Made by a program: the position numbers and the translations under genes. From NCBI GenBank assembly GCA_021791615.1, contig JAJYWG010000407.1:1-16378 (forward strand): DNA of 16,378 nt. Direction: 5' to 3'. A model generated the notes under the pieces. It was not told the origin of the DNA. It was given only the letters and a program-made list of their open reading frames with translations, and did not search any database. Shown piece after piece: positions 13,507 through 16,378 of the stretch (position 1 is the stretch's first letter; each line of letters opens with the position of its first letter). Source of the stretch: Actinomycetes bacterium. Lineage in GTDB: Bacteria > Actinomycetota > Acidimicrobiia > Acidimicrobiales > RAAP-2.

Positions 13507-15163
13507 TGAGCGGTGGCGGCTGGATCGACACCGATCCGGGGGTGGGCCGGCTCGTCGCCGAGGCCATGGGTGTGCCCGAACGCGTCGGGTGGCAGATCCT
13601 GGCCCGCCAGCTCGGTCCCGACCGGATGGCATGGGAGCGCCAGGCCCGCAGCTGCGGATACTGCGCCCGGCCCGTCCGGTTGACGGGGCGGGTCATCGAC
13701 TCCGACGGGGTAGTGCGGATCGACACGGACACCCTCCCGGACAGGGTGCTGCTGAAACGGTGCGGGAATCGGCGGGCCTCGGTATGCCCGTCGTGCTCGT
13801 TCCAGTACCGGGGCGACATGTGGCACCTCCTCAAGGCCGGCATGAGCGGCGGAGCCAAGGGCCTTCCCGAGACTGTCGCATCCCATCCGACGGTGTTCGT
13901 CACGCTGACGGCACCCGGGTTCGGTCCCGTGCACACCACCCGCGAACGCAACGGCCGGCCGCGGAGGTGCCGCCCCCGCCGAGAAGGTCGACTCTGCCCA
14001 CACGGCCGGCCGCCTTGGTGCATGACCACCCACGACGAACGCGATCCCCGGTTGGGCCACGCCCTCTGCCTGGACTGCTACGACTACATCGGCGCCGTCG
14101 CCTTCAACTGGCACGCGCCGGAACTGTGGCGCCGCTTCACCATCGACCTGTACCGGACCATTGCCCAGGCCCGTGGGATGACGGAGGCCGACCTGCGCCG
14201 CCACGTCCGGATCTCCTACGCGAAGGTGGCCGAGCCGCAAGCCCGGGGCCTCGTCAACTTCCACGCCATCATCCGACTCGATCACCCGACGAACGAGGAA
14301 TGGCGGCCGCCCGCCCTCGACATCCCCACTGCGGCTCTGATCGACGCGGTGAAGGCGGCCGCTTCCCGCACATGTGACACCGTGACTGTCGGTACGAACG
14401 ATACCCTCACTCTGCGGTTCGGGTCCCAGGTCGACGTCCAGTCGATCAGGGCCCGCTCCGGGCTCGACGGCGAGGAGCTGACCCCGGAGAAGGTCGCCGC
14501 CTATGTAGCCAAGTACGCCACGAAAGGCTGCGAGGACTTCGGTCTCGGGTCCCGTCCGCTGGACGGCTACACGGCGAGCTGCAAGGGCCTACCGGAGCAC
14601 TCCCAGCGAATGAACGATGCAGCCCTGAAGCTCGCCCGGCAACCGGGCTACGAGCGGCTGCCCCGTTGGACCCACATGCATGGCTTCCGGGTCACTTCGC
14701 CACCCATAGCCGGCGCTACTCGACCACCCTCACCGCGCTCCGGCAAGCGCGAGCCAATCATCGCAGCCGTCCGCAGACCGGTTCCGACGCACCCCCGTGG
14801 CATCATGGGACCGGGTCAGGCGGCGACGCCGATGACCAGATAGCGATACCCGCCGAGCTCGGCGGCCATCACCGAGATGTGCGGGATCGCCCCTCAGACG
14901 AAGACACCACCCTGGTCGTCAGCGAGTGGCGCTTCGAGGGTGTCGGCTACACCACCGACGGAGATGCCGCCCTCGCCGCGTCGGCCGAAGCCGCGGCTCG
15001 GGAGTGGCGTCGACTCGTCAAGGAAGTCATCAACGACTGGAACCAATCGAAAGGAGCAGCACCGAAATGCCCGTTACGCCGCTCGGCGATATCCCCGACG
15101 AATGCGTCGTCTTTGATCGCCATGAGACGGCGCGCTACCTCCGGCTCGGCCTGTCGACCGTAG
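13506..15163 (+). pseudogene. RepSA-like replication initiator, frameshifted
   Basis: A rolling-circle-type initiator like those of actinomycete integrative conjugative elements. In the first frame (13506 to about 14690) are zinc-ribbon Cys pairs (CGYC, CPSC), the SFQYRGDMWHLL segment, an HUH-like segment reading NFHAIIRLD (14256 onward) and YVAKYATK with the candidate catalytic Tyr. Coding then moves to the -1 frame (GHFATHSRRYSTTLTALRQAR, WRFEGVGYTT, EAAAREWRRL) and ends at 15163. One G missing from the run at 14689-14691 explains the shift. Restored length is about 550 residues. The first His of the HUH motif is Asn, which may disable nicking. The end overlaps the excisionase gene by about 97 bases, which is unusual. 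Confidence 0.85.
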
Positions 15164-15279
15164 CCGAGCTCACTGCCCGCCGCGAGCTGCGCTCGCTGAA
15201 GGTGGGCCGCCGGCGCCTGTACCGCCGGGCCGACCTCGACGACTGGCTGTCGAGCAAGGTCGAAGGCGGCGCCGCATGA
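15067..15279 (+). CDS. xis: Excisionase (MerR-like HTH, Xis)
   Basis: A 70-residue DNA-binding protein of the small excisionase type that steers integrase toward excision. The helix-turn-helix covers about residues 18-40 (ETARYLRLGLSTVAELTARR) and is followed by the typical KVGRRRLYRRADLDDWL wing. The ATG at 15067 has AAGGAG at 15051-15056. Its stop overlaps the integrase ATG (ATGA at 15276-15279), the standard rep-xis-int order of AICEs. Confidence 0.85.
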   Translation: MPVTPLGDIPDECVVFDRHETARYLRLGLSTVAELTARRELRSLKVGRRRLYRRADLDDWLSSKVEGGAA

Positions 15280-15533
15280 ACCCCGGCGAGCCGAGGCTGC
15301 GGGCCCGCCGGGGCCACGGCGAGGGAAGCATCTACCGCGACGGCGACTACTGGGTCCTGACCGTCGAGCTCGGCCGTGACGCAAACGGCCACCGGCAGAG
15401 GCGAAAGGTGAAAGCCCGGACCAAAGGGGAGGTGATGCGCAAGGCCAAGGCTCTCCAGGAGGAGGTCAGGGCAGGAGTGGGTCCGGGCGGTGGCGCCCTG
15501 AGCCTCACAACAAAACTGCCTCACAGCGGTTGA
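15276..15533 (+). pseudogene. int: Tyrosine integrase, N-terminal fragment
   Basis: Only the first 75 or so residues of a site-specific tyrosine recombinase are present: the arm-DNA-binding (AP2-like) domain with GHGEGSIYRDGDYWV, a strand-rich middle and KARTKGEVMRKAKALQEEV. Intact integrases of AICEs have about 370-450 residues, with a core-binding domain and a catalytic R-H-R-Y domain. Both are missing, and after about 15490 no frame continues the protein. The element can therefore not excise or integrate on its own. The break near 15490-15540 marks a deletion or recombination junction. Confidence 0.85.
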
Positions 15534-15584
15534 CACGTACCGGGTTGCCCCCCGTGAACTGGGCAAGTGTCGTCGAAAAGCTCG

Positions 15585-16115
15585 ATGCCGGATCGCCACC
15601 GGCTCCAGGCGGTAGCGCTGGACTGCGCAGACCCGGTGCGGCTCGCCGAGTTCTATGCCGAACTGCTCGGCAGTCGGGTGGTCATGGAACCAGACGAGCC
15701 AGACTGGGTGGAGGTGGTTGAGTTCGAAGGGACGCAGCTCGCCTTCCAACGAGTGGACGACTACCAGCCGCCGGGCTCGCCTGGGGAGGGGCACCCCCAA
15801 CAGGTCCACCCCGACTTCGACGTGGACGACATTGAGGCGGACGAGAAAAGGGTGCTCGAGCTTGGCGGGACCGCGCTCGAGCGCACTGACCAGCTGCGCG
15901 AGGACGCCAACTGGCGGGTCCCCGCCGGTCCTTGCCAAGGGTCCTCAACGGCCTACCCTGGCGAGTCACCGCCAGAGCCAAGACGCTCGGCACCGACTGG
16001 AACAGCTACGCCGCTCTCCGAGCTCGAACCTGACCCCCCAACCGAGGAATACGCAGAACCCGAGTATGCGACTTCACCAATAGATCCGTGGGCGGCATTT
16101 TGGGGCAGGTCGTAG
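15585..16115 (+). CDS. VOC/glyoxalase-like protein with altered C terminus
   Basis: Residues 1-112 are a glyoxalase-like VOC domain: LQAVALDCADPVRLAEFYAELLG, VVEFEGTQLAFQRV, HPDFDVDDIEA and GGTALERTD. Relatives usually end about ten residues after the conserved NWRV with a YADPAGHPFC-like strand. Here NWRV is followed by an unrelated Pro/Glu-rich tail of about 60 residues to the stop at 16113-16115, so the last strand is lost or replaced near 15920. I use the ATG at 15585; a GTG at 15567 would add six residues. There is no clear ribosome-binding site. It begins just after the truncated integrase, so it may be host DNA next to the deleted element end. Confidence 0.65.
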   Translation: MPDRHRLQAVALDCADPVRLAEFYAELLGSRVVMEPDEPDWVEVVEFEGTQLAFQRVDDYQPPGSPGEGHPQQVHPDFDVDDIEADEKRVLELGGTALERTDQLREDANWRVPAGPCQGSSTAYPGESPPEPRRSAPTGTATPLSELEPDPPTEEYAEPEYATSPIDPWAAFWGRS

Positions 16116-16138
16116 GAGTGGAGGGGCAGTCGTAGAGG

Positions 16139-16378
16139 TCAGACTGGGATGTCGAGGAGGACTGCGACGGTTTCCCGGACCTGCCCGAGGATCATCGCCC
16201 CCACGTTCCCACGCGTGGACACGATCCTGCCCGTAGAGACCGCCCGAAGGTGCTGGCACTGTGCGGCTGACGGCTCCGACAAACCGTTGTGTCCGTCGGG
16301 AACGATCAGGACCTCGGAATGGAATCCGCGCACGGTCGATGTGAGAGGCACCACGTGGACAACTGAGGGATCAGCGCC
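16139..16378 (-). CDS. MazF/PemK-family toxin (partial, runs off right edge)
   Basis: The last 79 codons of a MazF-like endoribonuclease. Directly at the window edge is a hydrophobic strand leading to VVPLTSTVRG, then EVLIVPDGHNGLSEPSAA, QHLRAVSTGRIV and a C-terminal helix with VRETVAVLLDIPV: the C-terminal half of the MazF/PemK SH3-like barrel in the correct order. The N-terminal catalytic Arg region and the antitoxin gene must lie to the right of the window. The stop is at 16139-16141. Known MazF toxins cut single-stranded RNA at short sites; the specificity cannot be read here. Confidence 0.8.
   Translation of the reverse strand, partial: GADPSVVHVVPLTSTVRGFHSEVLIVPDGHNGLSEPSAAQCQHLRAVSTGRIVSTRGNVGAMILGQVRETVAVLLDIPV

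Noticed and set aside
13230..14285. 351-codon minus-strand open frame over rep
   Set aside because: Antisense of the RepSA-like gene, whose zinc-ribbon and HUH-like motifs are on the plus strand.
14666..15163. A separate gene starting at the TTG at 14666
   Set aside because: Its sequence is the expected C-terminal continuation of Rep, so a frameshift explains it better than a new gene.

Overview
The window is high-GC DNA with actinobacterial traits: almost every codon ends in G or C, genes are packed with ATGA or GTGA overlaps, several promoters lead straight into a GTG start (leaderless style), and there is a DUF2795 gene, an RNase J and a RepSA-like replication module of the kind found in actinomycete integrative elements (AICEs). 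I read it as Actinomycetota, possibly outside Streptomyces (Acidimicrobiia is a guess). I see no tRNA, rRNA or CRISPR array.

Left half (about 350-8063) looks like one regulon. A MerR-family gene leads an overlapping minus-strand operon: merR, release factor 3 (prfC), a double zinc-ribbon protein and a small, apparently frameshifted protein. Upstream of merR on the same strand is an MFS transporter. Divergent from the MFS gene is an overlapping plus-strand operon: a DUF2795 protein, an unrecognised 222-aa protein and an ADP-ribosylglycohydrolase with a single-base frameshift, followed by a SulP/STAS anion transporter. The same palindromic operator (core CCTCACGTGAGG, flanked by TAGAGT/TAGACT -10 elements) occurs three times: before merR, between the divergent MFS and DUF2795 genes, and before sulP. 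The MerR protein probably controls itself and all four transcription units. The effector is unknown. The combination of a translation termination factor, an ADP-ribosyl-hydrolase and two transporters is unusual. Positions 1-349 contain no assignable gene but hold two adjacent strong hairpins.

Middle (8169-11250): a complete RNase J gene, a terminator-like hairpin, a roughly 300-base gene-poor gap, and then, on the minus strand, a RES toxin with its Xre/MbcA-like antitoxin.

Right part (11466-16378) is accessory: a DUF6000-like gene; a small ORF overlapping an AbiEii/DUF6036-like nucleotidyltransferase (possible toxin-antitoxin pair); and a decayed AICE core. That core is a conserved 158-aa-type ORF, a RepSA-like initiator with a frameshift and an Asn replacing the first His of its HUH motif, an excisionase, and only the N-terminal arm-binding domain of a tyrosine integrase. 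A GTCGCA-N4-TGCGAC palindrome is repeated three times here and overlaps the -10 elements of the two replication-region genes. The window ends with a VOC-family gene with an altered C terminus and the 3' part of a MazF/PemK toxin on the minus strand.

Three separate one-base indels in short G/C runs (small ORF, ADP-ribosylglycohydrolase, rep) leave open whether these genes are decayed or the assembly has homopolymer errors.
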